From: Microbacterium sp.
GTDB lineage: Bacteria; Actinomycetota; Actinomycetes; Actinomycetales; Microbacteriaceae
Assembly: GCF_026393345.1 (NCBI RefSeq)
Contig: NZ_JAPLAI010000010.1
Location: forward strand, 4,016-68,015
Direction: 5' to 3'
Length of the DNA stretch: 64,000 nucleotides
Positions 17,781 through 27,653 of the stretch are shown piece after piece (within the stretch, counting starts at the first letter, position 1; each line of letters starts with the position of its first letter). The notes below the pieces were generated by a model that made no database searches, was not told where the DNA came from, and worked only from the letters and a program-made list of their open reading frames with translations. The translations under genes were made by a program, and so were the position numbers.

Positions 17781-19373
17781 ATGGCGACTTTGGCGGCCGT
17801 TCCGGCGCATCCCCACCCCTGGACCTCCCTTCTTGCCCGCGAGGATGTCCTTCTGGAACAGGGTGTCCTGCACCTGCGACACGAGGGACTCTCCCCCGAG
17901 GATGCGCGCACGGCCGATCTGTTGCTGATCGCGCAGACGCTCGAGGATGCGGGGATCGAACTGCTGCTGATCCGTCACGGTCTGCGCGAGCCCGCCCTGG
18001 TGGTCGACGTGACCGACCGGCCTCGGGCCCGGGAAGCTCTCCTGGCCTTGGCAGAGCGCGAGCCGGTGTACGCGAAGCCGAAGGGTTCCGCCGCGGTACC
18101 GCTGCCGGACGCCGTGGACCGTGGCGCCGGGACCGGCAGCATCCGGCTGTTCCGGCCGCGCATCACCGGGCCCGGGGGCCTGCGTTACGGCGCGTCGACG
18201 GGCATCCGGCTGGAGTTCTGGCGCATCGGCGAGGAGAGCGTGGAGGCACCCGCCGAAAACGCGCTGACCCGGCGGGTCATCCCCACCGCAGATCTCGAGT
18301 GGGCGGAGACCACGCGCTACGGCCGCACCTGGCAGACCATTGCGGGCATGTTCGATCCGCATCCGGCCGAGGTGACCGACGAGATCGATCTCGTCTTCTC
18401 CTGGGTCGACGGATCGTCGAACGACTTCCAGCGGCAGCGTGCCGCGCAGATGGCGGAGTACGTGGTGGGCGAGGGCGACGACGGCCCCGCCCGTTTCCGG
18501 CACGTGGACGAGTTGCGCTACGCGCTGCGGAGCGTTCACATGTACGCGCCGTGGGTGCGACGGATCTTCATCGCGACCGACTCCCCTGCACCGGCGTGGC
18601 TAACCGACCACCCTCGCGTGACCGTGGTGCGCAGCGAAGAGTTCTTCGCCGACCCGGCGGTGCTGCCGACGCACAACTCGCACGCCGTCGAGGCACAGCT
18701 GCACCGCATCCCCGGGCTCGCAGAGCACTTCCTCTATTCGAACGACGACATGTTCTTCGGCCGTCCGGTGGAACCGGAGCTGTTCTTCTCACCCGCCGGG
18801 GTGTCGAAGTTCGTGGAGTGCGACGTGCGGATCGGCACCGGTCCGACGCGCGCTCACCGCAGCGGACACGACAACGGGCTGCGCGTGAACCGCGGGCTGC
18901 TGCGGGAGCGGTTCGGCCGAACCATCGTCCGCGATCTGGAGCACTGTGCGACTCCGCTCCGCAAGAGCGTCATGGCCGAGCTGGAGCAGGAATTCGCCGA
19001 GGACTTCCGCCGGACCGCCGCCTCGCGCTTCCGCTCCGCCACCGATATCTCGGTGACCAACAGCCTGTATCACTACTACGCGCTGTTCACCGGGCGAGCA
19101 GTTTCCACCACCAACCCGCGGACGCGGTATTACCAGACCACGATGGCGGAGTCGCTGCGGCGGACCGAGCGGCTCGTCACCCGTGGCGATGTCGACATGT
19201 TCTGCCTCAACGACGGCGGCGAGTCCGAGGTCCCGGAAGAGGTCCGGGTGCGGGTGGTCACGCAGCTGCTGGAGCGGATGTTCCCGGTGCGAGCACCGTG
19301 GGAGAGCACCGCAGCGCTCAGCGCAGCACCGTCAGCGGCTCAGTCGGCGGCGCGATCCGGCGCTCGCTCCTGA
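17781..19373 (+). CDS. Stealth-family sugar-phosphate transferase
   Basis: A 530-residue protein with the conserved Stealth regions: CR1 DEIDLVFSWVDGSSNDF near residue 205, CR2 RFRHVDELRYALRSVHMYAPW through FLYSNDDMFFGRPV, CR3 THRSGHDN-type and TDISVTNSLYHYYALFTG near residue 430, and a C-terminal CR4-like FCLNDGGE. Stealth proteins are hexose-1-phosphate transferases that build phosphate-linked capsules or teichoic-acid-like glycopolymers. The N-terminal ~190 residues are a variable domain. No other capsule genes are near, so it is an orphan locus. The 3' end overlaps the convergent phosphoesterase gene by 56 bp; the last 20 residues are a low-complexity Ala/Ser tail. Confidence 0.87.
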   Translation: MATLAAVPAHPHPWTSLLAREDVLLEQGVLHLRHEGLSPEDARTADLLLIAQTLEDAGIELLLIRHGLREPALVVDVTDRPRAREALLALAEREPVYAKPKGSAAVPLPDAVDRGAGTGSIRLFRPRITGPGGLRYGASTGIRLEFWRIGEESVEAPAENALTRRVIPTADLEWAETTRYGRTWQTIAGMFDPHPAEVTDEIDLVFSWVDGSSNDFQRQRAAQMAEYVVGEGDDGPARFRHVDELRYALRSVHMYAPWVRRIFIATDSPAPAWLTDHPRVTVVRSEEFFADPAVLPTHNSHAVEAQLHRIPGLAEHFLYSNDDMFFGRPVEPELFFSPAGVSKFVECDVRIGTGPTRAHRSGHDNGLRVNRGLLRERFGRTIVRDLEHCATPLRKSVMAELEQEFAEDFRRTAASRFRSATDISVTNSLYHYYALFTGRAVSTTNPRTRYYQTTMAESLRRTERLVTRGDVDMFCLNDGGESEVPEEVRVRVVTQLLERMFPVRAPWESTAALSAAPSAAQSAARSGARS

Positions 19374-20247
19374 TGTCCTGATCCACACCCGCGGCCGCCA
19401 GACGTCGCTGCGCTTCGGCCGCGTCGATGTACTCGAGCGGGCGGGGCGTCTCGACGGCCACGACCGAGTGCACCACGGTGTCGTCGAAGACGTGGACGAG
19501 GTTGAACGAGCGCGCGCCGTCCTGCGGTCGCGTCCCGCCGACAGGGACGGTGAGGTCCTGGGCGTAGCAGGTCGATGAGGCGACGGACACCGGGATGCCG
19601 GCAAACGTTGCGAACGTGGAGTAGTGCAGGTGCCCGGCGATGATGGCGCGCACGTCGCTGCCCTGCAGCACCTCGGCAAGACGGCGCTGGTCGCGGAGCT
19701 CCACACTCGCGGCGAGCGGCAGCACGCTCGGCACCGGCGGGTGGTGCATCGCGAGGATCGTGCCGAGCGGCGCGGGGGTCGCCAGCTCCGCGGCGAGCCA
19801 GTCCAGCTGCTCCTGCCGCAGGTCGCCGTAGTGCTCGCCGGGGACGGTGGAGTCGAGCGTGATGAGCCGGAGGCCGTCGAGCTCGTCGACCCGGTCGATG
19901 GGCGCCCAGCGGTCCGCGGCGCCGTCGTCGATCAGCGTGTCGCGGAACGCGGCACGGTCGTCATGGTTGCCCATGACCCAGAACACCGGTGCGCCCACCC
20001 GCGCGGCGAACGGCTCCACCAGCTCCCGGAGCGCCGCATACGCGTCACGCTCGCCGAGGTCGACGAGGTCGCCGGTGAAGACGATGCCGTCCGGCCGGAT
20101 GCCGGACGCCTCGATCCCGGCGAGGGCTTCGGCCAGGTGACGCCGCCCGTCGACGAGGTCGAACAGCTTCGGCCCCGGAGCGCGCAGGTGCGTGTCACTG
20201 AGATGGAGCAGCACACGTTCGGCCGCGGGGTATTCCGCTTTTCGCAT
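19318..20247 (-). CDS. Metallophosphoesterase, CpdA/GpdQ-like cyclic nucleotide phosphodiesterase
   Basis: A 309-residue calcineurin-type phosphoesterase with all metal-binding motifs in order: LLHLSDTHLRA, VFTGDLVDLGE, WVMGNHDDRAAF, AMHHPPVPS and IAGHLHYSTF. This set matches class III cyclic nucleotide phosphodiesterases, so cAMP or a related phosphodiester is the likely substrate. ATG 20247 chosen with GGGAG nine bases upstream; a GTG at 20268 is a longer alternative. The 3' end runs 56 bp into the convergent Stealth gene. A further C-terminal ~60 residues beyond the core look like a small dimerisation extension. Confidence 0.88.
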   Translation of the reverse strand: MRKAEYPAAERVLLHLSDTHLRAPGPKLFDLVDGRRHLAEALAGIEASGIRPDGIVFTGDLVDLGERDAYAALRELVEPFAARVGAPVFWVMGNHDDRAAFRDTLIDDGAADRWAPIDRVDELDGLRLITLDSTVPGEHYGDLRQEQLDWLAAELATPAPLGTILAMHHPPVPSVLPLAASVELRDQRRLAEVLQGSDVRAIIAGHLHYSTFATFAGIPVSVASSTCYAQDLTVPVGGTRPQDGARSFNLVHVFDDTVVHSVVAVETPRPLEYIDAAEAQRRLAAAGVDQDIRSERRIAPPTEPLTVLR

Positions 20248-20387
20248 GGGTCGGGTCTCCCAGCCCACCGTGAGGCGAGATGCCCGGGAACCGGACGGTG
20301 GACGGCATTATGTTACCGGCATGTTTCGCACAGACGGTGAACGGACGCGCAACATCGCGTGACATCGGCCGCAAGACCGCTCGGGAC

Positions 20388-21227
20388 TCAGGCGCGGGCG
20401 ATCCGCAGGAAGTCGTCGACGGTGAGCTGTTCGCCCCGCTCGGTCGGCGCGACACCGGCCGCCTCGAGCACCACGGATGCGGCGGCGGACGTTCCACCGA
20501 GCTCGGCGGACAGCGACTGCCGGAGCATCTTGCGGCGCTGCCCGAAGGCCGCATCCACCAGCCGGAAGGTGCGTCGACGCTCCTCCTCGGTGCCTCGGGC
20601 CACCGCATCCCGGTGGAATCCGACGAGCACGCTGTCGACGCCAGGCACCGGCCAGAACACCTGCCGCGACACGGTCCCCGCCAGCCGCCAGGTGCCGTAC
20701 CAGGCGGCCTTGACGCTCGGCGCGCCGTACACCTTCGAGCCGGGCGGGGCGGCGAGCCGCTCCCCCACCTCGGCCTGCACCATGACGACACCGCGCTGCA
20801 GGTGGGGGAAGGTCTCCATGAAGTGCAGCAGCACCGGCACCGACACGTTGTACGGCAGGTTCGCGATGAGGACGCTCGGTTCGCCCGGCAGCTCCGTCAC
20901 CTGCAACGCATCCGCGTCGATCACCGTGAGGGCTCCCTCGGGCACCCCGTGCGCGGCGGCGGTCTGCGCCAGCCGCGCCGCCAGACGGTGGTCGATCTCG
21001 ACCGCGACGACGCGCGCGCCGGTCTCGAGGACGGCGAGGGTGAGGGAACCCAGCCCCGGTCCGATCTCGACCACGCGGTCGGTCGGGCCGACGGCGCCGA
21101 CCTGGACGATCTTGCGCACCGTGTTGGCATCGACGACGAAATTCTGACCGAGTTTCTTGGTCGGCGTGACGTCCAGTTCGGCGGCGAGCGCGCGGATCTC
21201 GGCCGCGCCGAGCAGGTGCACGGTCAT
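20388..21227 (-). CDS. rsmA: 16S rRNA (adenine1518-N6/adenine1519-N6)-dimethyltransferase
   Basis: KsgA: dimethylates two adenines in helix 45 of 16S rRNA during 30S maturation. 279 residues; it has KKLGQNFVVD near residue 25, the SAM-binding VVEIGPGLGSLTLAV, and the catalytic NLPYNVSVPVLLHF. ATG 21227 is seven bases after a TACAGT -10 box, so a leaderless message is likely. In many actinobacteria ksgA is followed by ispE, but here ispE is about 4 kb away, separated by the Stealth and phosphoesterase genes. Confidence 0.96.
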   Translation of the reverse strand: MTVHLLGAAEIRALAAELDVTPTKKLGQNFVVDANTVRKIVQVGAVGPTDRVVEIGPGLGSLTLAVLETGARVVAVEIDHRLAARLAQTAAAHGVPEGALTVIDADALQVTELPGEPSVLIANLPYNVSVPVLLHFMETFPHLQRGVVMVQAEVGERLAAPPGSKVYGAPSVKAAWYGTWRLAGTVSRQVFWPVPGVDSVLVGFHRDAVARGTEEERRRTFRLVDAAFGQRRKMLRQSLSAELGGTSAAASVVLEAAGVAPTERGEQLTVDDFLRIARA

Positions 21228-21297
21228 GCTCCCTACTGTAATCGCGGCGGCGTCAATCCCCCGACGCGGCGACGAGAGGGGTTTAGGCTCGTCGTTC

Positions 21298-22755
21298 GTG
21301 ACCAGTAGCGACGCACTTCCCACCGGGGCCTTCAAGATCTCCAGTCCCTTCGGCAGACGGGCCATCGCCCTCTCGATCGCAGCGGCGGTCGGCGGTTTCC
21401 TCTTCGGTTTCGACTCCTCCGTTATCAACGGCGCGGTCGATTCCATCGAGGGCACCTTCGACACCAGCCCGTTCCTCACCGGCCTCGTGGTGGCCGTCGC
21501 CCTCCTCGGCTGTGCGGTCGGTGCGCTGCTGGCGGGCACGCTGTCGGACAAGTGGGGTCGCCTGCGGGTCATGCTCCTCGGCGGCGTGTTGTTCTTCGTG
21601 TCTTCGATCGGCACGGCGCTGACCTTCAGCATCCCGGACCTGTTCGTCTGGCGCATCCTCAGCGGCCTCGGTATCGGTATCGCGTCGGTCGTCGCGCCGG
21701 CCTACATCGCCGAGATCGCACCGCGGCAGATCCGCGGCAGCCTCGCGTCGCTGCAGCAGCTGGCGATCACGCTCGGGATCTTCGGGGCGCTCCTGTCGGA
21801 CGCGCTCCTCGCGAACACCGCAGGCGGCGCGTCCGAGACGCTGTGGCTGGGCATGGCGGCGTGGCGCTGGATGTTCCTCGTGGGCGTCATCCCGTCGGCC
21901 GTGTACATCATCCTGTCGTTCACGATGCCGGAGTCGCCGCGCTATCTCCTCGCGAAGGGCCGGCAGGAGGATGCGCGGAAGATCTTCGCCCGTCTCGTCC
22001 CCGCGGTCGATCTCGACCAGACCATGAACGACCTCAACGCGGCGATCGACGAGGATCGCAAGAACCGCAGCGCGTCGCTGCGCGGCAAGGCGCTGGGCCT
22101 TCAGCCGATCGTGTGGGTCGGCATCATCCTGTCGGTGTTCCAGCAGTTCGTCGGCATCAACGTGATCTTCTACTACTCCACGAGCCTGTGGAAGGCCGTC
22201 GGGTTCGACGAGAGCGACTCGCTGCTGATCACCGTCATCACCAGCATGACGAACGTCGTGATGACCCTCGTCGCCATCTGGTTGGTCGACCGGGTGGGCC
22301 GCAAGCCCATCCTGCTGACCGGTTCGGCGCTCATGACCCTGTCCCTGGGTGCCATGGCGCTGGCCTTCAGCTTCGCCGAGGGCTCCGGCACCGATGTCTC
22401 GCTCCCGGGCGTCTGGGGTCCCGTGGCGCTCGTCGCTGCGAACCTGTTCGTCGTGGGCTTCGCCGCATCCTGGGGCCCGCTGGTATGGGTGCTGCTGGGC
22501 GAGATCTTCCCCAGCCGCATCCGGGGCAAGGCGCTCGGTGTCGCCGCGGCCGCGCAGTGGATCGCGAACTTCCTCATCACGATGTCGTTCCCGGTGATGT
22601 CGAGCTGGTCGCTCCCGCTGACCTACGGCATGTATGCCGCGTTCGCGCTGCTGTCGTTCTTCTACGTCATCTGGAAGATCCCGGAGACCAAGGGGATGGA
22701 ACTGGAGAAGACCGAGACGCTCTTCGTGCAGAAGCCGAAGAAGCAGAAGGCCTGA
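21298..22755 (+). CDS. Sugar porter-type MFS transporter
   Basis: A 485-residue twelve-helix sugar/proton symporter of the sugar porter family. Family signatures present: GFLFGFDSSVINGAV in helix 1, DKWGRLRVML between helices 2 and 3, RILSGLGIGIASVVAPAYI, PESPRYLLAKGR after helix 6, QQFVGINVIFYYSTSLW in helix 7, and VDRVGRKPILL, plus PETKGMELEKTE at the C-terminus. The GTG start lies eight bases after TAGGCT (21284-21289). Likely substrate is a hexose or pentose such as glucose or xylose; the exact one is not readable. Divergent from rsmA; followed by a strong terminator. Confidence 0.93.
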   Translation: MTSSDALPTGAFKISSPFGRRAIALSIAAAVGGFLFGFDSSVINGAVDSIEGTFDTSPFLTGLVVAVALLGCAVGALLAGTLSDKWGRLRVMLLGGVLFFVSSIGTALTFSIPDLFVWRILSGLGIGIASVVAPAYIAEIAPRQIRGSLASLQQLAITLGIFGALLSDALLANTAGGASETLWLGMAAWRWMFLVGVIPSAVYIILSFTMPESPRYLLAKGRQEDARKIFARLVPAVDLDQTMNDLNAAIDEDRKNRSASLRGKALGLQPIVWVGIILSVFQQFVGINVIFYYSTSLWKAVGFDESDSLLITVITSMTNVVMTLVAIWLVDRVGRKPILLTGSALMTLSLGAMALAFSFAEGSGTDVSLPGVWGPVALVAANLFVVGFAASWGPLVWVLLGEIFPSRIRGKALGVAAAAQWIANFLITMSFPVMSSWSLPLTYGMYAAFALLSFFYVIWKIPETKGMELEKTETLFVQKPKKQKA

Positions 22756-22768
22756 CCCGCATCCGTAC

Positions 22769-22804
22769 CGAGCCGGCTCGTCCCCCAGGGGGCGGGCCGG
22801 TTCG
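22769..22804 (+). terminator. Terminator after the sugar porter
   Basis: Transcribed RNA folds into a 5-bp CCCCC/GGGGG inner stem and a 12-bp outer stem with some G-U pairs and one bulged U, single-base loop, then ACGTTT. It starts 13 bp after the MFS stop codon. Confidence 0.7.
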
Positions 22805-22829
22805 ACGTTTCCGGGGCCGCGCGGGCGGA

Positions 22830-22908
22830 CACAACGGCGGACATTCTCGCGACTCAGCGCCCAGGCACCAGGAATCCGCGCCCCACGGGCACGATCTCCG
22901 CCGTTGTG
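22830..22908. repeat. Intergenic inverted repeat with 12-bp arms
   Basis: CACAACGGCGGA (22830-22841) is matched by TCCGCCGTTGTG (22897-22908), separated by 55 bp without an ORF. It lies between two convergent genes and between their own terminators. Function unknown. Confidence 0.6.
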
Positions 22909-22961
22909 CCGTGCACACGCACGGGGGCGGATGCGGCGACAACGGGTGCGGCGGGAACGAC

Positions 22962-22997
22962 GCAGCCGGCGCCACCCCGAAGGATGGCGCCGGCTGC
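22962..22997 (-). terminator. Terminator hairpin after rbfA
   Basis: A perfect 13-bp stem (GCAGCCGGCGCCA / TGGCGCCGGCTGC) with a 10-nt loop, 13 bp beyond the rbfA stop codon on the minus strand. It should end the nusA-ylxR-infB-rbfA transcript. Confidence 0.8.
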
Positions 22998-23010
22998 GGT
23001 CGGGTGCGGG

Positions 23011-23445
23011 TCAGTCCTCGGCGTCGACGTCGCGCGGGGCGACGTACGGGTCGGCGTCCCCGGCGTACGTGGCCGACGCCGCAAGGCCTGCGACCTGCTC
23101 GTCGCGCTCGCGCGCCTCACGCAGCAGGTGCTCGATGTGGCCCGCGTTCTCCGGGATCCCGTCGAGGATGAACTCGAGGGTCGGGGTGAGGCGGGTGCTG
23201 AGCTGCCGCCCGACTTCGCTCCGCAGCAGTCCGGTGGCGGCGCGCAGCGCCTCCGCGGTGTCCGCGCGCTCCTGCTCGGATCCGAGCACGGTGTAGAACA
23301 CCGACGCGTGCTGCAGGTCACCCGTCACACGCACATCGGTGATCGTGACGAAACCCAGCCGCGGGTCGCGCAGCCCCTTCTCGAGCCGCTCCGCGATCAG
23401 TACCCGGATGCGGTCGGCCAGACGTGCCTGTCGTTCGCTCGCCAT
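23011..23445 (-). CDS. rbfA: 30S ribosome-binding factor A
   Basis: Cold-adaptation and 16S 5'-end maturation factor that binds immature 30S subunits. 144 residues with a single KH-like domain: RVADRIR-type start (RQARLADRIRVLIAERLEKG), DPRLGFVTITDVRVTGDLQHA, and LTPTLEFILDGIPENAGHIE. The C-terminal tail is acidic and species-specific. It follows infB by about 65 bp as the last gene of the nusA operon. truB, often next in other bacteria, is not present here: a hairpin and the convergent MFS gene follow. Confidence 0.95.
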   Translation of the reverse strand: MASERQARLADRIRVLIAERLEKGLRDPRLGFVTITDVRVTGDLQHASVFYTVLGSEQERADTAEALRAATGLLRSEVGRQLSTRLTPTLEFILDGIPENAGHIEHLLREARERDEQVAGLAASATYAGDADPYVAPRDVDAED

Positions 23446-23511
23446 GGTTCTCTCCTTCTATCCACGGATGAGGGACGCCCGAAGGCGCCCCTCATCGTCG
23501 TGTCGTGTCGA

Positions 23512-26307
23512 TCAGCCGCGCGGCTTCTCGATGAGCTCGGTCGTCTCGATCTCGTCACCGATACGGATGTCGTTGTACTTCCCGAGACCGATACCGGCCT
23601 CGAAGTCGGTACGGACCTCGGTGACGTCGTCCTTGAAGCGACGCAGCGACTCGATGGCTAGGCCATCGGCGATGACGATGCCCTCGCGGATGACGCGGGC
23701 CTTGGCGTTGCGGGTGATGGTTCCGCTGCGCACGATGACACCGGCGATGTTGCCGAACTTGGAGGAACGGAAGACCTCGCGGATCTCCGCGACCCCCGAC
23801 TGCACCTCCTCGTATTCCGGCTTCAGCAGGCCCTTCAGCGACTGCTCCACATCGTCGATCGCGTTGTAGATGACGGAGTAGAACCGGATGTCGACGCCCT
23901 CACGGGAGGCACGCTCGCGCGCCTTCGCGTCGGGGCGGACGTTGAAGCCGATGACGATCGCGTTGTCGATCGTCGCCAGGTTCACATCCGACTCGGTCAC
24001 CGCACCGACACCGCGGTGGATGATGCGCAGCTGCACCGAATCGTCGACCTCGATCTTGAGGAGCGACTCCTCCAGCGCCTCGACGGCACCGGACACGTCA
24101 CCCTTGATGATGAGGTTGAGCGACTCGACCTTGCCCTCTTCGAGTGCACGGGTGAAGTCCTCGAGCGAGATGCGCTTGCGGGCCTTGGCCAGCTGGGCGT
24201 TGCGCTCGGCGGCTTCACGCTTCTCCGCGATCTGGCGGGCCATGCGGTCTTCGTCGGTGACGATGAACACGTCACCGGCACGCGGGACCGAGTTCAGACC
24301 CTGCACCTGCACCGGACGGGACGGCGACGCGTACTCGACCGCATCCCCGTTCTCGTCGATCATGGCGCGCACGCGGCCGTAGGCCGTGCCCGCGACGATC
24401 GCGTCGCCCACATGGAGCGTTCCGGACTGGATGAGCACCGTCGCCACCGAACCGCGGCCCTTGTCGAGCTTCGCTTCGATCGCCACACCGCGCGCCGCCT
24501 TGTTGGGGTTCGCGGTGAGGTCGAGACCGGCGTCGGCGGTGAGCAGCACGGCGTCCAGGAGTTCCTGGATGCCGATGCCGTCGCGAGCCGACACGTCGAC
24601 GAAGATGACGTCTCCGCCGTACTCCTCGGCGACGAGGCCGTACTCGGTGAGCTGCTGGCGCACCTTGGACGGGTTGGCGTCGGGCTTGTCGATCTTGTTC
24701 ACGGCCACGACAACCGGCACGCCGGCCGCCTGCGCGTGGTTCAGCGCCTCCACCGTCTGCGGCATGATGCCGTCGTCGGCGGCGACCACGAGGATCGCGA
24801 GGTCGGTCACCTGCGCACCGCGCGCACGCATGGCGGTGAACGCCTCGTGGCCCGGGGTGTCGATGAAGGTGATCGCGCGCTCGATGCCCTCGTGCTCGGT
24901 CCACACCTGGTAGGCACCGATGTGCTGGGTGATGCCACCCGCTTCACCGGCGACCACATTGGTCTGACGGATCGCGTCGAGCAGTCGGGTCTTACCGTGG
25001 TCGACGTGACCCATGACGGTGACGACCGGCGGGCGGATCTCCAGGTCGTCTTCGCTCTCGGCCTCGAGTTCTGCGTCGAGGTCGAGACCGAAGCCCTCGA
25101 GGAGCTCCTTGTCCTCGTCCTCGGGCGAGACCATCTGGATCTTGTAACCCAGCTCGGCACCCAGGACCTCGAAGGTCGCCTCGTCGAGCGACTCGGTCGC
25201 GGTGGCCATCTCGCCCAGGTTGAACAGGATGGTCACGAGCGTGCCGGGCTGCACCGTGTAGCCACGGATCGCCTCGAGCTTGTCGGCGAAGTCCGCGATG
25301 GACGCGCCACGGCGGAGGCGAATGATCTCGCCGTTGCCCTTCTGGACGTTGACGCCGCCGACGACGGGCGCCGACCGCATCTCGAATTCTTGCCGCTTCG
25401 CCCGACGGGACTTCCGCTGCTTGGACTTGCCGCCACCCTTACCGAAGGCACCTGCGGTGCCACCGCCGGGACCGCGACCGCGGCCGCCACCACCGCCGGG
25501 ACGACCGGCGAAACCGCCACCGGCCGGAGCACCCGGACGTGCGGCGCCGAAGCCACCGGCACCGCCGGGACGACCGGGACCGCCCGGACGCTGCTGGAAC
25601 GGCGCACCCGGACGACCGCCGCCACCGGGGCGACCAGCACCACCGGGACGCGGGGCACCGGGACGCGGGGCACCCGGACGCGGAGCCTGCGGACGGGGGA
25701 TGTTGCCGGGCGTCGGGCTGGGGCGCTGCCCCATGCCCTGGGCGCTGGCGAAGGGATTGTTGCCGGGACGAGGCCCGGCGGGGCGCTGCCCCATGCCCTG
25801 CGCGCTGGCGAAGGGGTTGTTACCGGGACGCGGTGCGCCACCGGGACGCGGCGGTGCCGGGTTCGCGCCGCCCGGGGTGGGGGCTGCGGGAGCCGCGGTG
25901 CCACCGTCGGCCGGAGCCTCTGCGGCGGGAGCCGCAGGAGCCGGCGCCGCGGGGGCCGCCGGAGCGGCAGCGGCGGGCGCTGCCGGGGCCGCGGGGGCCG
26001 GGGCGGCGGGAGCGGGGGTCGCAGCCGCGGGTGCGGGAGCGGGGGCCGGCGCCGGGGCGGGCGCGGCGGGACGCGCAGGTCCCGGGCGGCCGGCGGGGCG
26101 CGGAGCCGACGCAGCCGAGGGGGCCTTCTCGGCCGGCTTGGCGGTGCCTTCTGCCTCCAGGGCAGCGCGAAGCTTACGAGCCACCGGAGGTTCGATGGTC
26201 GACGAAGGGCTCTTGACGAATTCGCCGAGCTCCTTCAGCTTCGCGAGGGCGACCTTGCTGTCGACGCCGAGCTCGGAAGCGATTTCGTGCACGCGTGGTT
26301 TTGCCAC
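23512..26307 (-). CDS. infB: Translation initiation factor IF-2
   Basis: GTPase that brings fMet-tRNA to the 30S subunit and promotes subunit joining. 931 residues. The N-terminal ~60 residues are an IF2_N domain ([20 protein letters not shown]); residues ~65-310 are a very Pro/Ala/Gly/Arg-rich linker; a conserved patch with [11 protein letters not shown] leads to the G domain with G1 GHVDHGKT, G3 DTPGHEAF and G4 NKIDKPDA; domains II-IV follow, ending in [16 protein letters not shown] start with AGGAG six bases upstream. The linker contains a tandem 60-bp repeat (25721-25840). Confidence 0.98.
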   Translation of the reverse strand: MAKPRVHEIASELGVDSKVALAKLKELGEFVKSPSSTIEPPVARKLRAALEAEGTAKPAEKAPSAASAPRPAGRPGPARPAAPAPAPAPAPAPAAATPAPAAPAPAAPAAPAAAAPAAPAAPAPAAPAAEAPADGGTAAPAAPTPGGANPAPPRPGGAPRPGNNPFASAQGMGQRPAGPRPGNNPFASAQGMGQRPSPTPGNIPRPQAPRPGAPRPGAPRPGGAGRPGGGGRPGAPFQQRPGGPGRPGGAGGFGAARPGAPAGGGFAGRPGGGGGRGRGPGGGTAGAFGKGGGKSKQRKSRRAKRQEFEMRSAPVVGGVNVQKGNGEIIRLRRGASIADFADKLEAIRGYTVQPGTLVTILFNLGEMATATESLDEATFEVLGAELGYKIQMVSPEDEDKELLEGFGLDLDAELEAESEDDLEIRPPVVTVMGHVDHGKTRLLDAIRQTNVVAGEAGGITQHIGAYQVWTEHEGIERAITFIDTPGHEAFTAMRARGAQVTDLAILVVAADDGIMPQTVEALNHAQAAGVPVVVAVNKIDKPDANPSKVRQQLTEYGLVAEEYGGDVIFVDVSARDGIGIQELLDAVLLTADAGLDLTANPNKAARGVAIEAKLDKGRGSVATVLIQSGTLHVGDAIVAGTAYGRVRAMIDENGDAVEYASPSRPVQVQGLNSVPRAGDVFIVTDEDRMARQIAEKREAAERNAQLAKARKRISLEDFTRALEEGKVESLNLIIKGDVSGAVEALEESLLKIEVDDSVQLRIIHRGVGAVTESDVNLATIDNAIVIGFNVRPDAKARERASREGVDIRFYSVIYNAIDDVEQSLKGLLKPEYEEVQSGVAEIREVFRSSKFGNIAGVIVRSGTITRNAKARVIREGIVIADGLAIESLRRFKDDVTEVRTDFEAGIGLGKYNDIRIGDEIETTELIEKPRG
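25721..25840. repeat. Two tandem 60-bp repeats inside infB
   Basis: Bases 25721-25780 and 25781-25840 are near-identical and keep the infB frame. They encode two copies of a 20-residue unit containing [13 protein letters not shown] in the disordered linker of IF-2; copy number is a likely site of strain variation. Confidence 0.85.
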
Positions 26308-26364
26308 AATTCTCCTGTCTGAGGCCTACCCCAGACAGGGCAGACCGTTAGTCGCGGACGGGTC

Positions 26365-26637
26365 TCATTTCGAGCCGTTCACTTTGTATCCATAGCCATT
26401 CAGCCGTTTCTCGATGGTCTGCGTGTCAAGCGGAGCCGACACATGCAATGCCCGTACGAAAGCGCGACGCCGCAGCGCGGCATCCAGGCACTCTGGCACC
26501 GGATGGACCCATGCGCCCCTCCCGGGAAGCGAGGCCCGCTCGTCCAGGACGAGTTCGGAACCCCGCGCGACCACTCTCAGGAGAGCGGAGCGGGAAGCAC
26601 GCGTGCGACAACCGACACACGTTCGTACGGGTCCCAT
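26365..26637 (-). CDS. ylxR: YlxR family RNA-binding protein (DUF448)
   Basis: A 90-residue protein with the family start MGPVRTCVGCRTRASRSALLRVV and the GRGAWVHPVPECLDAALRRRAFVRAL core, typical of YlxR, a small nucleic-acid-binding protein of the nusA-infB operon. YlxR has been linked to RNase P binding and to control of transcription in Firmicutes. The Cys-x-x-Cys near the N-terminus is conserved in actinobacterial members. It sits between nusA and infB, as expected. Confidence 0.93.
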   Translation of the reverse strand: MGPVRTCVGCRTRASRSALLRVVARGSELVLDERASLPGRGAWVHPVPECLDAALRRRAFVRALHVSAPLDTQTIEKRLNGYGYKVNGSK

Positions 26638-26666
26638 GTTACACCTCGGCGGCTGCGACGCCGCGC

Positions 26667-27653
26667 TCAGCTCTCCAGGATCGAATCGGGCTGGATGTCG
26701 ATCTTCGCACCGGTGAGCTTCGCCGCGAGGCGGGCGTTCTGGCCCTCCTTGCCGATGGCGAGGGACAGCTGGTAGTCGGGCACGAGCGCCCGCACAGCCT
26801 TGATCTTGGCATCCAGAATGAAGCTCGACGTCACCTTGGCGGGCGAGAGCGCGTTGGCGACGAACGCGGCGAGTTCCGGGTCGAAGTCGACGATGTCGAT
26901 CTTCTCGCCGCTGAGCTCCTCGGTGACCGCACGGACGCGGCGCCCGAGCTCGCCGATGCACGCACCCTTGGCGTTCACGGCGGGGTCCTCGGTCCGAACG
27001 GCCATCTTGGTGCGGTGGCCGGCCTCGCGGGCGAGCGCCACGATCTCGACAACACCGGACGCGATCTCCGGGACCTCGAGCGCGAACAGCTTCCGGACGA
27101 GACCCGGGTGGGTGCGAGAGACGGTGATGGACGGACCCTTGCTGCCCTTGGAGACGGAGGTGACGTAGACACGGATGCGGGAGCCGTGCTTGTACTCCTC
27201 GCCGGCAACCTGTTCCTCGGGTGGGAGGATCGCCTCCACCGAGCCGAGGTCGACGTGCACCATACGCGGGTTCGGGCCCTGCTGGATGACGCCGGCGACG
27301 ATGTCGCCCTCCTTGCCGCGGAACTCCCCCAGCACCGCATCGTCGGCGATGTCGCGCAGACGCTGGCTGATAACCTGCTTCGCGGCGAACGCGGCGATGC
27401 GGCCGAAGTCTTCGGGGGTGCTCTCCTCCTCGCCGATGACGATCCCTTCGTCGTCACGGAGGGGGACGAACACGGCGACGTGACCGGTCTTGCGGTCGAG
27501 CACAGCGCGCGCACCCTGAGGCAGTTCGCCGTCCGGGGAGGTGTGCTTGGCGTATGCGGTGAGGATGGCCTGCTCGATGATGCTCACGAGCTCCTCGAAG
27601 GGGATCTCCTTCTCACGCTCGACGGTGCGCAGCAGTCCGAGATCGATGTCCAC
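26667..27653 (-). CDS. nusA: Transcription elongation/termination factor NusA
   Basis: Binds RNA polymerase and nascent RNA and modulates pausing, termination and antitermination. 328 residues, the short actinobacterial form: N-terminal RNAP-binding domain (residues ~1-110), S1 domain (GDIVAGVIQQGPNPRMVHVD onward), and two KH domains (LFALEVPEIASGVVEIVALA; then IDIVDFDPELAAFVANALSP and SLAIGKEGQNARLAAKLTG). It lacks the C-terminal acidic repeats of proteobacterial NusA. GTG start with AAGGGAGG upstream. First gene of the operon; rimP, which precedes nusA in most bacteria, is absent from this position. Confidence 0.97.
   Translation of the reverse strand: MDIDLGLLRTVEREKEIPFEELVSIIEQAILTAYAKHTSPDGELPQGARAVLDRKTGHVAVFVPLRDDEGIVIGEEESTPEDFGRIAAFAAKQVISQRLRDIADDAVLGEFRGKEGDIVAGVIQQGPNPRMVHVDLGSVEAILPPEEQVAGEEYKHGSRIRVYVTSVSKGSKGPSITVSRTHPGLVRKLFALEVPEIASGVVEIVALAREAGHRTKMAVRTEDPAVNAKGACIGELGRRVRAVTEELSGEKIDIVDFDPELAAFVANALSPAKVTSSFILDAKIKAVRALVPDYQLSLAIGKEGQNARLAAKLTGAKIDIQPDSILES

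Noticed and set aside
25721..25840. Repeats in infB as a CRISPR or mobile element
   Set aside because: Only two in-frame 60-bp units without spacers, in a disordered protein linker.
24016..26322. 768-codon plus-strand open frame
   Set aside because: It is antisense to infB and exists only because GC-rich codons leave few stops; its translation is low-complexity Arg/Gly/Thr with no domain.
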